Part shown: positions 1 through 8,580 of the stretch, in pieces
Layout: the number at the start of each line of letters is the position of its first letter
Position numbering within the stretch: position 1 is the stretch's first letter
Assembly (NCBI RefSeq): GCF_012349115.1
Contig: NZ_PQIG01000079.1
Span: 1 to 64,000, forward strand
Direction: 5' to 3'
DNA from: Rhizobium ruizarguesonis
Lineage (GTDB): Bacteria > Pseudomonadota > Alphaproteobacteria > Rhizobiales > Rhizobiaceae
DNA length: 64,000 nucleotides
Program-made: the position numbers and the translations under genes
The notes under the pieces: generated by a model
What the model saw: only the letters and a program-made list of their open reading frames with translations
Told to the model about the DNA's origin: nothing
The model's database searches: none

Positions 1-30
1 CACCTTCTCCCCGCTGGGGAGAAGAGGGAG
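1..30. repeat. Rhizobial intergenic repeat fragment
   Basis: A short inverted repeat (CTTCTCCCC / GGGGAGAAG) of the type found again near 4.3, 31.6, 40.2 and 49.4 kb. It lies just past the mnhC stop, between mnhC and whatever follows to the left. It resembles the abundant intergenic repeats of rhizobial genomes. No coding content is seen. Confidence 0.6.
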
Positions 31-70
31 ATTGCCGGCAGCGCTTCAGCCCAAATTCGCATAGCCATTC

Positions 71-451
71 TCAATACCCCAATGGCGGCAGCGGCCGGTC
101 GTCGGGCTCGGCGGCGCGCATATCGCTGGTGTTGTCGGTGCCGAGGTCCTGATAGGCGCGGTAGGTCAGCACCAGCAGGAAGGCAAGGAAGGAGAAGGAG
201 ATGACGATCGCCGTCAGGATGAGGGCCTGCGGCAACGGGTTGGCGGTGCCTGCGGGCAAACTGTCGAGACCCAGCGGGATGATCGGCGGCACCTCGCGCG
301 TCAGCCGACCGCCGGTAAAGAGCAGCAGGTTGACGGCATTGCCGAGGATGGCGATGCCGAGCATGATCCGGATCGAGAATTTCGACAGCATCAGATAGAT
401 GGCGGCGGCAAAGAACAGGCCGACGAGGATCGCGAGAAGCGGCTCCATCAT
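71..451 (-). CDS. mnhC: Na+(K+)/H+ antiporter subunit C
   Basis: Subunit C of an Mrp/Mnh/Pha multi-subunit cation-proton antiporter, 126 residues, in the inner membrane. It is NuoK-like: three hydrophobic segments (about residues 4-22, 28-47 and 74-97) and a polar, proline-rich C-terminal tail. The family works as a hetero-oligomer of A to G, exchanging Na+ or K+ for protons in salt and alkali tolerance; in rhizobia the Pha version is known for K+ and pH adaptation. Its ATG overlaps the stop of the upstream subunit B gene by four bases, which indicates translational coupling. Subunits D to G should lie beyond the left edge. Cation preference cannot be told from sequence. Confidence 0.93.
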   Translation of the reverse strand: MMEPLLAILVGLFFAAAIYLMLSKFSIRIMLGIAILGNAVNLLLFTGGRLTREVPPIIPLGLDSLPAGTANPLPQALILTAIVISFSFLAFLLVLTYRAYQDLGTDNTSDMRAAEPDDRPLPPLGY

Positions 452-867
452 TCCACCTCCTTTTCCTCGAGCGCCAGTGCGATCGAGATGATGGCGCCGA
501 GCACGACGAGATAGACGCCGACATCGAAGAGCATGACGCTCGACAGCGGCACCTCGGCGCCGAAAAGCGTCGGATAGATCCAGAGGCCGGTCATGAAGGG
601 AACGTCAAACAGGATGGAGAGAAGACCGGCCGCTGTCGACAGGAGCAGGCCGAAGCCGGCAATCGACAGCGGATGGAAGTACAGTGCGCGGCGAACGGCG
701 CCAACGCCGCGGGCAATGCCGTAAATCGCCAGTCCCGAGGCAGCGATCAGCCCGCCGATGAAGCCGCCGCCCGGCTCGTTATGGCCGCGCAGCAGCACGA
801 AGACGGAAAAAAGCAGCATCAGCGCGGTGAGAAACGGGGCGACGGTGCGGAAGATGAGGGTGTTCAC
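448..867 (-). CDS. mnhB: Na+(K+)/H+ antiporter subunit B
   Basis: MnhB-family membrane subunit, 139 residues with four predicted membrane segments. The glycine-rich stretch HNEPGGGFIGGLIAASG near residues 29-45 is characteristic of the family. It is part of the same Mrp antiporter complex as its neighbours. It lies five bases after the subunit A gene and overlaps subunit C by four bases, so A-B-C is one transcriptional unit. Subunit A already carries a C-terminal B-like domain, as is normal for this antiporter class, so the separate B gene is not a duplication. Confidence 0.93.
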   Translation of the reverse strand: MNTLIFRTVAPFLTALMLLFSVFVLLRGHNEPGGGFIGGLIAASGLAIYGIARGVGAVRRALYFHPLSIAGFGLLLSTAAGLLSILFDVPFMTGLWIYPTLFGAEVPLSSVMLFDVGVYLVVLGAIISIALALEEKEVE

Positions 868-872
868 GGCAC

Positions 873-3230
873 TCAGCCCTCCGCCGCGGGATCATTGGCG
901 GCAAGCTTGCGCTCGCTGCCGGCGCGGATGCGGATCAGCGCCAGGATGGCAAGGCCGGTGACCGCGACAACGGCGATTTCGCCGAGCGTGTCGGTGCCGC
1001 GGAAATCGACGATGATGACGTTGACGACGTTGGCGCCGTGAGCGATCGATTTGGAATAGGCGTTGAAGAAGGCCGTCAGCGCATCGTTGAACGGCGCCTC
1101 GGTCGCCCGCATCAGCACAAGCGTGAAGCCGAGGCCGCAGACAAGCGCCAGCGCTCCGTCGAAGAGCTTGCGGCCGAGCGGCCGCCGATCGGCGGGAGAT
1201 AGGCGAAGCCTGGTCATGACCAGCGCGAGGATGACCACCGAGAGCGTTTCGACCATGAACTGGGTAAACGACAGATCCGGCGCGCCGAACAGCAGGAAGA
1301 TGATGGCAACGGCGAAACCCTGGATGCCGAGCGAGACGATCGCCGTCAGCCGGTCGCGGGCAACCAGCACGGCGGCAAGGCCGAAGGCGGCGATCAGGAA
1401 GACCGCCCATTCATAGAGCCTGACATCGGCCGGCCAGGCCGGAAGGCGCGGCAGTTCGCCATAGACGACTGGGGGGATGATGAGGATGGCGGCAACGCAA
1501 AGGAAGCTGCAGGTGACATAGATCTCCAGCCGCCCCGGTTGGAGCACACGCATGAGGCGGCCGGCGAAGCGGACAAGGCCCGATATAGCGACATCAAAGC
1601 CATGGTCCGGCCCACGGCCTGCCGCGCGCAAGAAGACGGCCATCAGGACACGGGCGCGCGCGAGCTGCCAGTAAACGCCGATACCGAGCAGCACGGTCAG
1701 GGCAGAAAGCGCCAAGGGCAGGCCGATATGCGGCGTCAGCGAAATATCGATGTCGACGGGTGTCTGGCGGATGGCGGATGCGATCGGCGAGGACAGGACG
1801 GTATGGGTGAAGGTCGAAAAGATCGCCGCGAGCAGGCCGAGGACGGCGAGAACAGCCGGTCCGAGCCAAAGCAGGACAGGTGCTTCGTGCGGAGGTTTCG
1901 GCGTCTCCACCGGCCGGCCGAGGAAGGGTTTCAGCGCCACGGCGAAGGCGACGGCGAACATCAGCGCATTGCCGAAGACGGTTATCGCGGTAAACGTGAT
2001 CGCGCGGACATCGGCACCGACGAGTGCCGTGTAGATCTCCTCCTTGGCGAGGAAGCCGAAGAAGGGCGGCAGGCCGGCCATCGAGAAGGCCGCCGCAAGC
2101 GCGATCATCCAGGTGAGCGGCATCGCCCGCATCAGGCCACTGAGCCTGGTGATATCGCGCGTGCCGGTCTCGTGATCGATGATGCCGGCGACCATGAAGA
2201 GCGCGCCCTTGAAGAGGGAATGCGCCACCAGATAAAGCGCCGCCGCCTCGACCGCATGGTCCGAGCCGAAGCCGATCAGCATGACGAGCAAGCCGAGCGA
2301 GGAGACGGTGGTATAGGCAAGCTTGAGCTTCAGGTCGGTCTGGCGGATGGCGAGTGCGGTGCCGACCACCAGCGTCAGCCCGCCGAAGAAGGGCAGAAGG
2401 ATTTCCCAGGCAGGGGTTGCCCCCATGACGGGATTGAGCCGCATCAGCAGATAGACGCCTGCTTTCACCATCGTCGCCGAATGCAGATAGGCCGAAACCG
2501 GCGTCGGCGCCTCCATGGCGTTCGGCAGCCAGAAATGAAAGGGAAATTGCGCCGACTTGGTGAAGGCGCCGCCCAGGACCAGAAGGAGGGCCGCGAGATA
2601 GAACGGGCTTTCGCGCACGACATCGCCCGTTCCGATGAGCCGCGACATCTCAGTGACGCCTGAGATGTCCCAGAGGAGCAGCAGGCCGGCCAACAGGCAA
2701 AGCCCTCCCCCGCCGGTCACAACAAGCGCCTGCAGGGCAGCGCGGCGAGCCGCCGCACGTTCGTGATCGAAGCCGATCAGCAGGAAGGACGTGATCGACG
2801 TCAGTTCCCAGAAGACGAAGAGCATCAGGAAACTGTCGGAAACGACGACGCCGAGCATCGCGCCCATGAAGAGGAAGATGAAGGAGAAGAAGCGGCCCTG
2901 ATCCTTGTGTCCCTTGAGATAGCCGCCGGCATAAAGCACGATCAGGGTGCCGATACCGGTGATCAGCAGCGCGAAGGCCAGCGACAGGCCATCGAGGAAC
3001 CAGGAGAAGGAGAGATGAAAACTCGGCACCCAGGAATACCCGCCGGTGACGACCTCGCCGCGCGCGATCTTGGGAATGAAACGCAGAAAATGCAGGAAGG
3101 CGAGCAAGGGAGCGATCGCCAGGAGCCAGGCACCGTTTGCGCCGAAGATGCGAATGACGAGGGGAGCGGCAAGAGCGCCGACGAGCGGCAGACACAGGGC
3201 CAGAAATGTCAGAGCCGTGACATCGGCCAT
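873..3230 (-). CDS. mnhA: Na+(K+)/H+ antiporter subunit A
   Basis: Large proton-translocating subunit of the Mrp/Pha antiporter, 785 residues, the full length expected for fused A-type proteins. The N-terminal two thirds are NuoL/ND5-like, with the conserved membrane Glu in FWELTSITSFLLIGF and the Lys/His-containing stretch FTKSAQFPFHFWLP followed by SATMVKAGVYLL. The C-terminal part (about residues 600-770) carries the DUF4040/MnhB-like module with GAPDLSFTQFMVETLS. The ATG is preceded by GGAGGAG at ideal spacing. This is the first gene of the operon; the upstream side holds a palindromic repeat at 3261-3302. Confidence 0.95.
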   Translation of the reverse strand: MADVTALTFLALCLPLVGALAAPLVIRIFGANGAWLLAIAPLLAFLHFLRFIPKIARGEVVTGGYSWVPSFHLSFSWFLDGLSLAFALLITGIGTLIVLYAGGYLKGHKDQGRFFSFIFLFMGAMLGVVVSDSFLMLFVFWELTSITSFLLIGFDHERAAARRAALQALVVTGGGGLCLLAGLLLLWDISGVTEMSRLIGTGDVVRESPFYLAALLLVLGGAFTKSAQFPFHFWLPNAMEAPTPVSAYLHSATMVKAGVYLLMRLNPVMGATPAWEILLPFFGGLTLVVGTALAIRQTDLKLKLAYTTVSSLGLLVMLIGFGSDHAVEAAALYLVAHSLFKGALFMVAGIIDHETGTRDITRLSGLMRAMPLTWMIALAAAFSMAGLPPFFGFLAKEEIYTALVGADVRAITFTAITVFGNALMFAVAFAVALKPFLGRPVETPKPPHEAPVLLWLGPAVLAVLGLLAAIFSTFTHTVLSSPIASAIRQTPVDIDISLTPHIGLPLALSALTVLLGIGVYWQLARARVLMAVFLRAAGRGPDHGFDVAISGLVRFAGRLMRVLQPGRLEIYVTCSFLCVAAILIIPPVVYGELPRLPAWPADVRLYEWAVFLIAAFGLAAVLVARDRLTAIVSLGIQGFAVAIIFLLFGAPDLSFTQFMVETLSVVILALVMTRLRLSPADRRPLGRKLFDGALALVCGLGFTLVLMRATEAPFNDALTAFFNAYSKSIAHGANVVNVIIVDFRGTDTLGEIAVVAVTGLAILALIRIRAGSERKLAANDPAAEG

Positions 3231-3260
3231 GTCTCCTCCTCTACTGCATGAATCAAAATA

Positions 3261-3302
3261 TTACAGTCCCTTGCACGTCCGACAAGACGCGCGGCGCTGT
3301 AA
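3261..3302. repeat. Palindromic repeat, GCGCGGCGCTGTA family
   Basis: A roughly 42-base imperfect inverted repeat starting TTACAG and ending CTGTAA, with GACGCGCGGCGCTGTA in its right half. The same right half recurs at 35.7, 36.4 and 46.8 kb, always between genes. Here it sits just upstream of mnhA. It is most likely a dispersed rhizobial palindromic element; any regulatory role is unknown. Confidence 0.7.
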
Positions 3303-3418
3303 AGGCAACAGACGAAAAGCCAGCGAAAACCGGCCTGTCTTCTGGCTTAGGCGAAACGGGGGAGCGTCTCAAGCGATTTCGGCCGCAAGCCGCACTGCAT
3401 GGCGATGTTCGAAGCCGA

Positions 3419-3634
3419 TCAGGCCATCGGTCGGGAAAGGCGCGTCAGCAGGCGGGTGATGCAACCGTGCAGGATGAAGACCAGAAGCGTCAGCGGCCAG
3501 AGCAGGCAGGCGAAGAGCCCGGCGAGACGATGGAGCGTCAAGCCGTCATGGTCGGCCCAGCCTTCCAACAGCGTGACCGCCATGGCGGCCACGGCCACCA
3601 GGCCGTAGAGCAGGACGATTGCTGCCTCAAACAC
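3419..3634 (-). CDS. Small membrane protein, unknown function
   Basis: A 71-residue protein with two hydrophobic segments (about residues 4-22 and 36-58) and a short basic C-terminus, so probably a two-pass inner membrane protein. It begins with GTG, preceded at seven bases by GGAGAA, which supports genuine translation. Base composition matches the surrounding genes. I do not recognise a family. It lies upstream of and parallel to the mnh antiporter operon but is separated from it by about 190 bases containing a palindromic repeat, so co-transcription is uncertain. Confidence 0.6.
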   Translation of the reverse strand: MFEAAIVLLYGLVAVAAMAVTLLEGWADHDGLTLHRLAGLFACLLWPLTLLVFILHGCITRLLTRLSRPMA

Positions 3635-3821
3635 CAGTGATTCTCCAATGCACGTAACATTAACCCTAACAGGAAACCCCTAACGGATGTAAAAGCAAGC
3701 GTCTTACTCCAATTGCGGTATGTCGCCAATCTCATGGCGCGGCGCTGGAGACTTGATGAAGTGAACGCGGCGCACCACATTTTGCGCAAACGGAAACGCC
3801 CCTCGGCGAAAGGAGCACCTC

Positions 3822-4235
<414 letters not shown>

Positions 4236-4279
4236 TCGCCCGGCCGAGCAAGCGGCAAGCGGTTCATTCGGAGGCGACG

Positions 4280-4462
4280 AGCCCCTCATCCGCCTGCCGC
4301 TACCTTCTCCCCGCTCGCGGGGCGAAGGGGGGTAGCAGCAACCTCTCGGTCCCTCGCTCACCTCTCTTGTGGCACGTCCCCTCGCCCCGTTTACGGGGGT
4401 CCGAAGGACGGGTCGAGACGAGTGGCTCGACCCCGGTAAGGTTAGGGTGAGGGGCAATCATC
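4280..4462. repeat. Rhizobial intergenic repeat cluster
   Basis: Mosaic of inverted motifs such as CCTCATCCGCCTGCCG, CTTCTCCCCGC and a partner CCTCACCCTAACCTTAC in the opposite sense. It fills the gap between two convergent genes. The modules recur at 31.6, 40.2 and 49.3 kb. No ORF of credible composition lies within it. Confidence 0.65.
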
Positions 4463-4513
4463 AACACTGAAAGACGCCTGCGTAGCTCGACCATACGGCC
4501 GGCGAGCCCCCGA

Positions 4514-5215
4514 TCATTCGTGCTCAGCGGGACAGGGCCAGGTTGTCGGTGCGGAGAGGCCGGCCGGCAGCTTGGTCGAGGCATCGCCGCAGGCAAGGTC
4601 GATCTGCGCCTGTTCGAGCCCGGCTGCGGCAGAGAGGTCAAGGCCTTCGATGTGGGTCAGGAACATGAAGGCGCGATCGAACATCGGCGTGGTTTCGAAG
4701 GTCGCGCCGGAGAGATCGGCACGGGAGAGATTGGCGAACGAGAATTTCGCCCCCGTCAGCACCGCCTTGTCGAAATCGGCGCGGCCGAGCTCGGCCTTTT
4801 CGAAGCTCGCGCCGGCGAGCCGGGCGCCGGCGAAATTGGCGCGCTGCAGCTCGGCGCCGGCAAAGGAAGCGCCATCGGCGGCGATATTGGCGAAACTGGA
4901 GCGATAGGCCTCGATCTTGGCGAAGTTGGCGCCTTCAGCGTGCGCGCCCTCCAATGAGGCACGCACCAGCGTCGCTTTCTCCAGATTGGCGGATTTGACG
5001 TTGGCCCCGGCAAGGTCGGTCAGCGAGAAATCGGTGCCGACGAGGTTGGCGCCTTCGAGATCACTGCCCTGCAACATCAGGTTCTTCTTGGTGCAATCCT
5101 GCCAGTCGAGCTGCGGCGAGGCCATGCTGCCGCAATCGGCGGCCCGGGTGACAACCGGCGGAAATGCCAGAAGGACGAGGGCAAGGAGACCGAGCGACGA
5201 TCTTTGCATTGCCAT
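4514..5215 (-). CDS. Secreted pentapeptide-repeat protein
   Basis: About 233 residues from the chosen ATG at 5215, which has GGGGGTG eight bases upstream; a longer frame to 5284 lacks a convincing ribosome site. The first ~22 residues form a signal peptide ending near VTRAA, so the protein is probably periplasmic. Residues ~45-180 are tandem pentapeptides of the A(D/N)LXX type (ANLVGTD, ANVKSANLEKA, ANFAGARLAGA), predicted to fold as a right-handed quadrilateral beta helix. Cysteines near both ends could form disulfides. The fold gives no specific function; known members range from DNA mimics to structural proteins. The gene stands alone. Confidence 0.8.
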   Translation of the reverse strand: MAMQRSSLGLLALVLLAFPPVVTRAADCGSMASPQLDWQDCTKKNLMLQGSDLEGANLVGTDFSLTDLAGANVKSANLEKATLVRASLEGAHAEGANFAKIEAYRSSFANIAADGASFAGAELQRANFAGARLAGASFEKAELGRADFDKAVLTGAKFSFANLSRADLSGATFETTPMFDRAFMFLTHIEGLDLSAAAGLEQAQIDLACGDASTKLPAGLSAPTTWPCPAEHE

Positions 5216-5334
5216 TGAACTATTCACCCCCATGACGCTTACAATACGCTTCAGGCCGCTTTCCGCGAAGCAGGCCGCTTCCACATTCTTACACAGCTCA
5301 GACTACAATAAAAAGATGGCGCGCGCCGTTCACA

Positions 5335-5446
5335 ATGGCTTTGCTTGATGGGTCTGGGGCTTTGCCTGATGCGTCGAGGGCTTTGCCAGGCAGGCAGGTC
5401 AATCCGCCTTGCCGGGCAGGTGGATCAATCCACCTTGCCGGGCAGG
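5335..5446. repeat. Decaying ~26-base tandem repeat at an acetyltransferase 3' end
   Basis: Two copies of TCAATCC(A/G)CCTTGCCGGGCAGG start at 5399 and 5425 (21 of 22 bases identical), followed outward by more diverged copies (TTTGCCAGGCAGGCAGG, then GGGCTTTGCCTGATG). The inner copy contains the last codons and stop of the acetyltransferase gene, so the gene's 3' end has been tandemly duplicated downstream. The outer copies are non-coding. Confidence 0.6.
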
Positions 5447-5940
5447 CGAAGTTCCATGCAGGTGAGGTCCAGCCAGCGGCCGAACTTGGTGCCGACCTCG
5501 GAAAATCTGCCGGCGATGCGGAAACCGAGCTTTTCGTGCAGCCTGATCGAGGCGGTGTTCTCAGCCTCGATGCCGGCAATCATCACATGGATATTGCCGG
5601 CGGCAGCACGCGCGATCAGCTCCCGCATCAGCCGCTCACCGATGCCGCCACCGCGGCAATCCTTGTCGACATAGACGGAATGCTCGACCGTGTGGCGGTA
5701 GCCGTCGAAGGCGCGCCAATCACCATAGGAGGCGTAACCCGCGACCTTGCCCGACATTTCGGCGACGACGACGGGAAAGCCGCGCGCCTTGCGCGCCTTG
5801 AACCATTCCAGCCGATTTTCGAGATCGACCAGCGTGTCGTTCCAGATCGCGGTCGTGTGCTCGACGGCGTGATTGTAGATATCGCGGATGGCGGAAAGAT
5901 CGGCTTCGGTGGCGTCGCGGAGGAGGACAGCGTCTGTCAT
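5425..5940 (-). CDS. GNAT acetyltransferase, phosphinothricin/methionine sulfoximine type
   Basis: Acetyl-CoA-dependent N-acetyltransferase, 171 residues from the chosen ATG (MTDAVLLRDAT). An alternative ATG at 5955 adds five residues; neither has a strong ribosome site. PAT/MnaT hallmarks: IRDIYNHAVEHTTAIWND near the N-terminus, the acetyl-CoA loop CRGGGIGERLM, and the C-terminal NTASIRLHEKLGFRIAGR followed by GTKFGRWLDLTCMEL. Members acetylate phosphinothricin, methionine sulfoximine or related amino acids. The true substrate here is unknown. The 3' end carries a small tandem duplication. Confidence 0.87.
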   Translation of the reverse strand: MTDAVLLRDATEADLSAIRDIYNHAVEHTTAIWNDTLVDLENRLEWFKARKARGFPVVVAEMSGKVAGYASYGDWRAFDGYRHTVEHSVYVDKDCRGGGIGERLMRELIARAAAGNIHVMIAGIEAENTASIRLHEKLGFRIAGRFSEVGTKFGRWLDLTCMELRLPGKVD

Positions 5941-6042
5941 GATGCTCGGGTTCATATTGTTTGCGAAGGCGGGCATACGCCCCGCCTCGAGAGATGTAAA
6001 CGGCGGACGCAAAACAGGAACGGCTTCGGGCACATCAGCCGT

Positions 6043-6711
6043 TCAGAGGCCTGGTGGCGACAGGCTGAAACAGGTGAAGACGGCCGAATAATGCACGGCC
6101 GCCGCGGTGACGACGAAGCCGTGCCAGATGGCGTTCTGGAAGCGCAGCTTCTCCCAGACATGGAAGATGACGCCGAGTGAATAGATGACGCCGCCGATGA
6201 CGATCAGCAGCATCGAGGCGGCGGGAATGCGCGAGGCGACGGGCTCGGCCACCAGAACGCCGCTCCAGCCCATGGCGAGATAAAGCAGGATGGCAAGACG
6301 GTCGAAACGCCCAGGAAAGACGCATTTCAGGATAATGCCGACGGCGGCGAACAGCCAGATCGCCACCAGCATGAACAAGAGCAGCGGATCGTCGGCGCCA
6401 CGTTCGAGGAACGGCGTGTAGGTGGCGGCGATCAGCAGGAAGATCGCCGAATGATCGAAGCGGCGCAGATACCATTTCGTGCGCGAGACCGGCCAGGCGT
6501 TGTAGGAAAAGGAAATGGCAAGCGTCAGCACCAGCCCGACGCCGTAGATCCAGGCGGCGGCGAGCGCGCCGTAGGAACTCCAGACGGTGGCGTAGAAGAT
6601 CAGCACAGTGGCGCCGATCAGCGCCAGCACGAGACCGACGCCATGGACGATACCGTCGGCGATCAATTCGTATCTGTCATAAGCCCAGCGAATGCCGTTG
6701 AACTCGGCCAT
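6043..6711 (-). CDS. Hemolysin III / YqfA-family membrane protein
   Basis: 222 residues from the ATG at 6711; an upstream TTG at 6720 would add three residues. Seven hydrophobic segments and the family signatures GIVHGVGLVLALIG near the start and RRFDHSAIFLLIAATYTP in the middle place it in the HlyIII/PAQR superfamily. Conserved His residues (HG, DHS and VIFHVW/WHGF near the end) are typical metal-ligand positions of that superfamily. Despite the name, hemolysis is not expected. It follows the universal stress gene on the same strand by 115 bases and may share its FixK/FNR-controlled transcript. Confidence 0.85.
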   Translation of the reverse strand: MAEFNGIRWAYDRYELIADGIVHGVGLVLALIGATVLIFYATVWSSYGALAAAWIYGVGLVLTLAISFSYNAWPVSRTKWYLRRFDHSAIFLLIAATYTPFLERGADDPLLLFMLVAIWLFAAVGIILKCVFPGRFDRLAILLYLAMGWSGVLVAEPVASRIPAASMLLIVIGGVIYSLGVIFHVWEKLRFQNAIWHGFVVTAAAVHYSAVFTCFSLSPPGL

Positions 6712-6826
6712 GCACGCCAATCCGTTTCATACCCCGATTGCAATCGTCGCATCGAACGGACGGGCGCGCAACTGCAGCAAAGCACACGGGCGGTAAATCT
6801 TCGTGACAGGCTGCAGTTGCGCAAGA

Positions 6827-7246
6827 TCAAACCTTCTGCCGGTCGACCAGCACCGAGCATTTGGCATGGCGCACGACCCGGTCGGCAGTGGCGCCGATGA
6901 AGTAGTTGGAAAAGTCGGGAACGTGCGATGCGACGATAATCAGGTCGGCGCCACGGCTTTCGGCGGTCGAGATGATGGCTTTGGCGGGCGGGCCGTTGGC
7001 AATTTCGACGGTTGCGGTGACGCCGGCTGCGGCGATCAGCGCTTCCAGCTTCTCGCGGCCGTCCTTCATGGCGTCCTCGACCATATTGGCTGGCAGTTCG
7101 ATCGCGACATAGCTCGGCACATCCTCGACGACGTTGAGCGCGACGATCTCGCCGCCTGCGTCGAGCAGGGACGCCGCCTTGCGGAGGATTTTTTCTCCCT
7201 TGTCGATGCCGCCGAGCGCGATCGCTACGATGATCTTCCTGTACAT
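6827..7246 (-). CDS. Universal stress protein, UspA family
   Basis: 139 residues from the ATG at 7246, chosen because GGAGGG lies at ideal distance and the protein then starts with the canonical MYRKIIVAIAL. A single Usp domain: Asp-free first strand, then the C-terminal nucleotide-binding stretch ADLIIVASHVPDFSNYFIGATADRVVRHAKCSVLV, which fits the G-2X-G-9X-G(S/T) idea only loosely (G in IGA, no classic second G). ATP binding is therefore uncertain. A perfect FixK/FNR box sits 56 bases upstream of the start, which suggests induction under low oxygen. The hemolysin-III-like gene follows. Confidence 0.9.
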   Translation of the reverse strand: MYRKIIVAIALGGIDKGEKILRKAASLLDAGGEIVALNVVEDVPSYVAIELPANMVEDAMKDGREKLEALIAAAGVTATVEIANGPPAKAIISTAESRGADLIIVASHVPDFSNYFIGATADRVVRHAKCSVLVDRQKV

Positions 7247-7301
7247 GGCTTCCCTCCATGACTGAGATGCATAAGTTTCCTCTAAAGAAGATATGGACGC
7301 A

Positions 7302-7315
7302 TTGATCGCGATCAA
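7302..7315. promoter_or_regulatory. Perfect FixK/FNR box
   Basis: TTGATCGCGATCAA, an exact match to the TTGAT-N4-ATCAA anaerobox recognised by FixK/FnrN proteins in rhizobia. Its centre is about 62 bases upstream of the universal stress gene start, compatible with a class II promoter at -41.5. The divergent gene starts 123 bases to the right and might also respond. Confidence 0.8.
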
Positions 7316-7437
7316 GTGGACACAAGTCATCGTCAACACCTGCTCAACGCTTCATCCTCAAAAACGGATCTTCTGTGAACAATCGGAATGCGCCATATAG
7401 GGATCAAGTACGGCAGCCGAGGGGAGATCAGAGGCGA

Positions 7438-8403
7438 ATGAACCGGCGAAACTTCCTCGGGCTTGCCACAGGCGGCATGTTTGCCGCCACCGCCGGTACG
7501 CCTTCTATCTTACAGGCCAATTCAGAGGCAGGAGAACAATCCATGACGACCGAAACTTCCTATGCGCTGACGCGGCCCGCCTATATCGACCAGTCGCATC
7601 TCGTCGTCACCGACCTCGGTCTCGTTTCCGGCTTCTATCAATCGATGCTCGGCCTGAAGGTGATCGAGAAGACGGCGAGCGGCGAAGTGCTGGGTGTCGG
7701 CGATCTGCCGCTGCTGACGCTGACGACCGCAAAGAATGCGACCATTGCGCCGCGCAATGCCGCCGGCCTTTTCCATACCGCCTTCCTGATGCCTGACAGG
7801 GCAGAACTCGCACGCTGGCTGCGCCATGCGGCACAGAACAATGTCGTTCTCGACGGCGCCTCGGACCATCTCGTCAGCGAGGCGATCTATCTATCCGACC
7901 CCGAAGGCAACGGCATCGAGATTTATGCCGACCGGCCGCACGAACAATGGAAATTCCACCAGGACGGCATGGTGGAGATGGCGACGCTGCGCCTCGACCT
8001 GCAGGCGCTCTACAACAGCGCGCCTGATGAGCGCTGGGACGGCATGGCTGTGGGGACGGCGATCGGCCACCTGCATCTGCAGGTCGGCGATATCCCGCAG
8101 GCCGACGCCTTTTACCACGACGTCCTCGGCCTCAAGCTGATGGCGCGCTATCCCGGCGCGAGCTTCTTTGCGACCGGCGGCTACCATCACCATCTCGCCG
8201 CCAATATCTGGAACAGCCGCGGCGCCACGGCACGCGCCGGCAACATGACCGGGCTTTCGGACTACAAGGTCCGTTTCAACGACAAGGCGACGCTGGATGC
8301 GGCGGTCTCCAAGCTCGATGCGCTGGAGATCAACAGCGAGAAGCGCGACGGCGGCGTGTTCCTGAGGGATCCCTGGGGCATCGGCCTGACGCTTTCGGCG
8401 TAA
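7438..8403 (+). CDS. VOC-fold extradiol dioxygenase-like protein with possible Tat signal
   Basis: Two vicinal-oxygen-chelate modules as in catechol 2,3-dioxygenases: residues ~48-155 (HLVVTDLGLVSGFYQSMLGL ... GNGIEIYADRP) and ~200-315 (IGHLHLQVGDIPQADAFYHD ... HHHLAANIW). Possible metal ligands are the His after DQS, the second-module His in GHLHLQ and Glu in IEIY. Translation from 7438 (GAGGCGA site) adds a twin-arginine-like leader, MNRRNFLGLATGG with a hydrophobic stretch. An internal ATG at 7543 has its own GGAG site and yields the bare cytosolic enzyme usual for the family. Substrate unknown. The gene is divergent from the stress gene. Confidence 0.8.
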   Translation: MNRRNFLGLATGGMFAATAGTPSILQANSEAGEQSMTTETSYALTRPAYIDQSHLVVTDLGLVSGFYQSMLGLKVIEKTASGEVLGVGDLPLLTLTTAKNATIAPRNAAGLFHTAFLMPDRAELARWLRHAAQNNVVLDGASDHLVSEAIYLSDPEGNGIEIYADRPHEQWKFHQDGMVEMATLRLDLQALYNSAPDERWDGMAVGTAIGHLHLQVGDIPQADAFYHDVLGLKLMARYPGASFFATGGYHHHLAANIWNSRGATARAGNMTGLSDYKVRFNDKATLDAAVSKLDALEINSEKRDGGVFLRDPWGIGLTLSA

Positions 8404-8541
8404 CTCCTGCAACAACGGGTCAGCCCTATCGGTTGAAGGAATAACGACGGAAATCGGCCTGCTTCGGTTGCACGGCGGACGGCAAAGGGCGCCAATGCTG
8501 TGCGCCTTCACGTGCACCGCGCCACATTGTCACACCCTTGA

Positions 8542-8566
8542 GGAACCGGAACCCTATCGGCGCGTT
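8542..8566 (+). promoter_or_regulatory. Possible EcfG (RpoE2-type) general stress promoter
   Basis: GGAAC at 8542-8546 and CGTT at 8563-8566 are separated by 16 bases, matching the alphaproteobacterial EcfG pattern GGAAC-N16/17-CGTT. Transcription would start near 8573, very close to the ATG at 8581, which would favour the downstream ATG at 8605. Predicted from pattern only. Confidence 0.45.
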
Positions 8567-8580
8567 TCCGTGAGGAAGCA

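Noticed and set aside
1539..2663. Plus-strand open frame opposite mnhA
   Set aside because: Antisense shadow with biased composition; mnhA has clear motifs.
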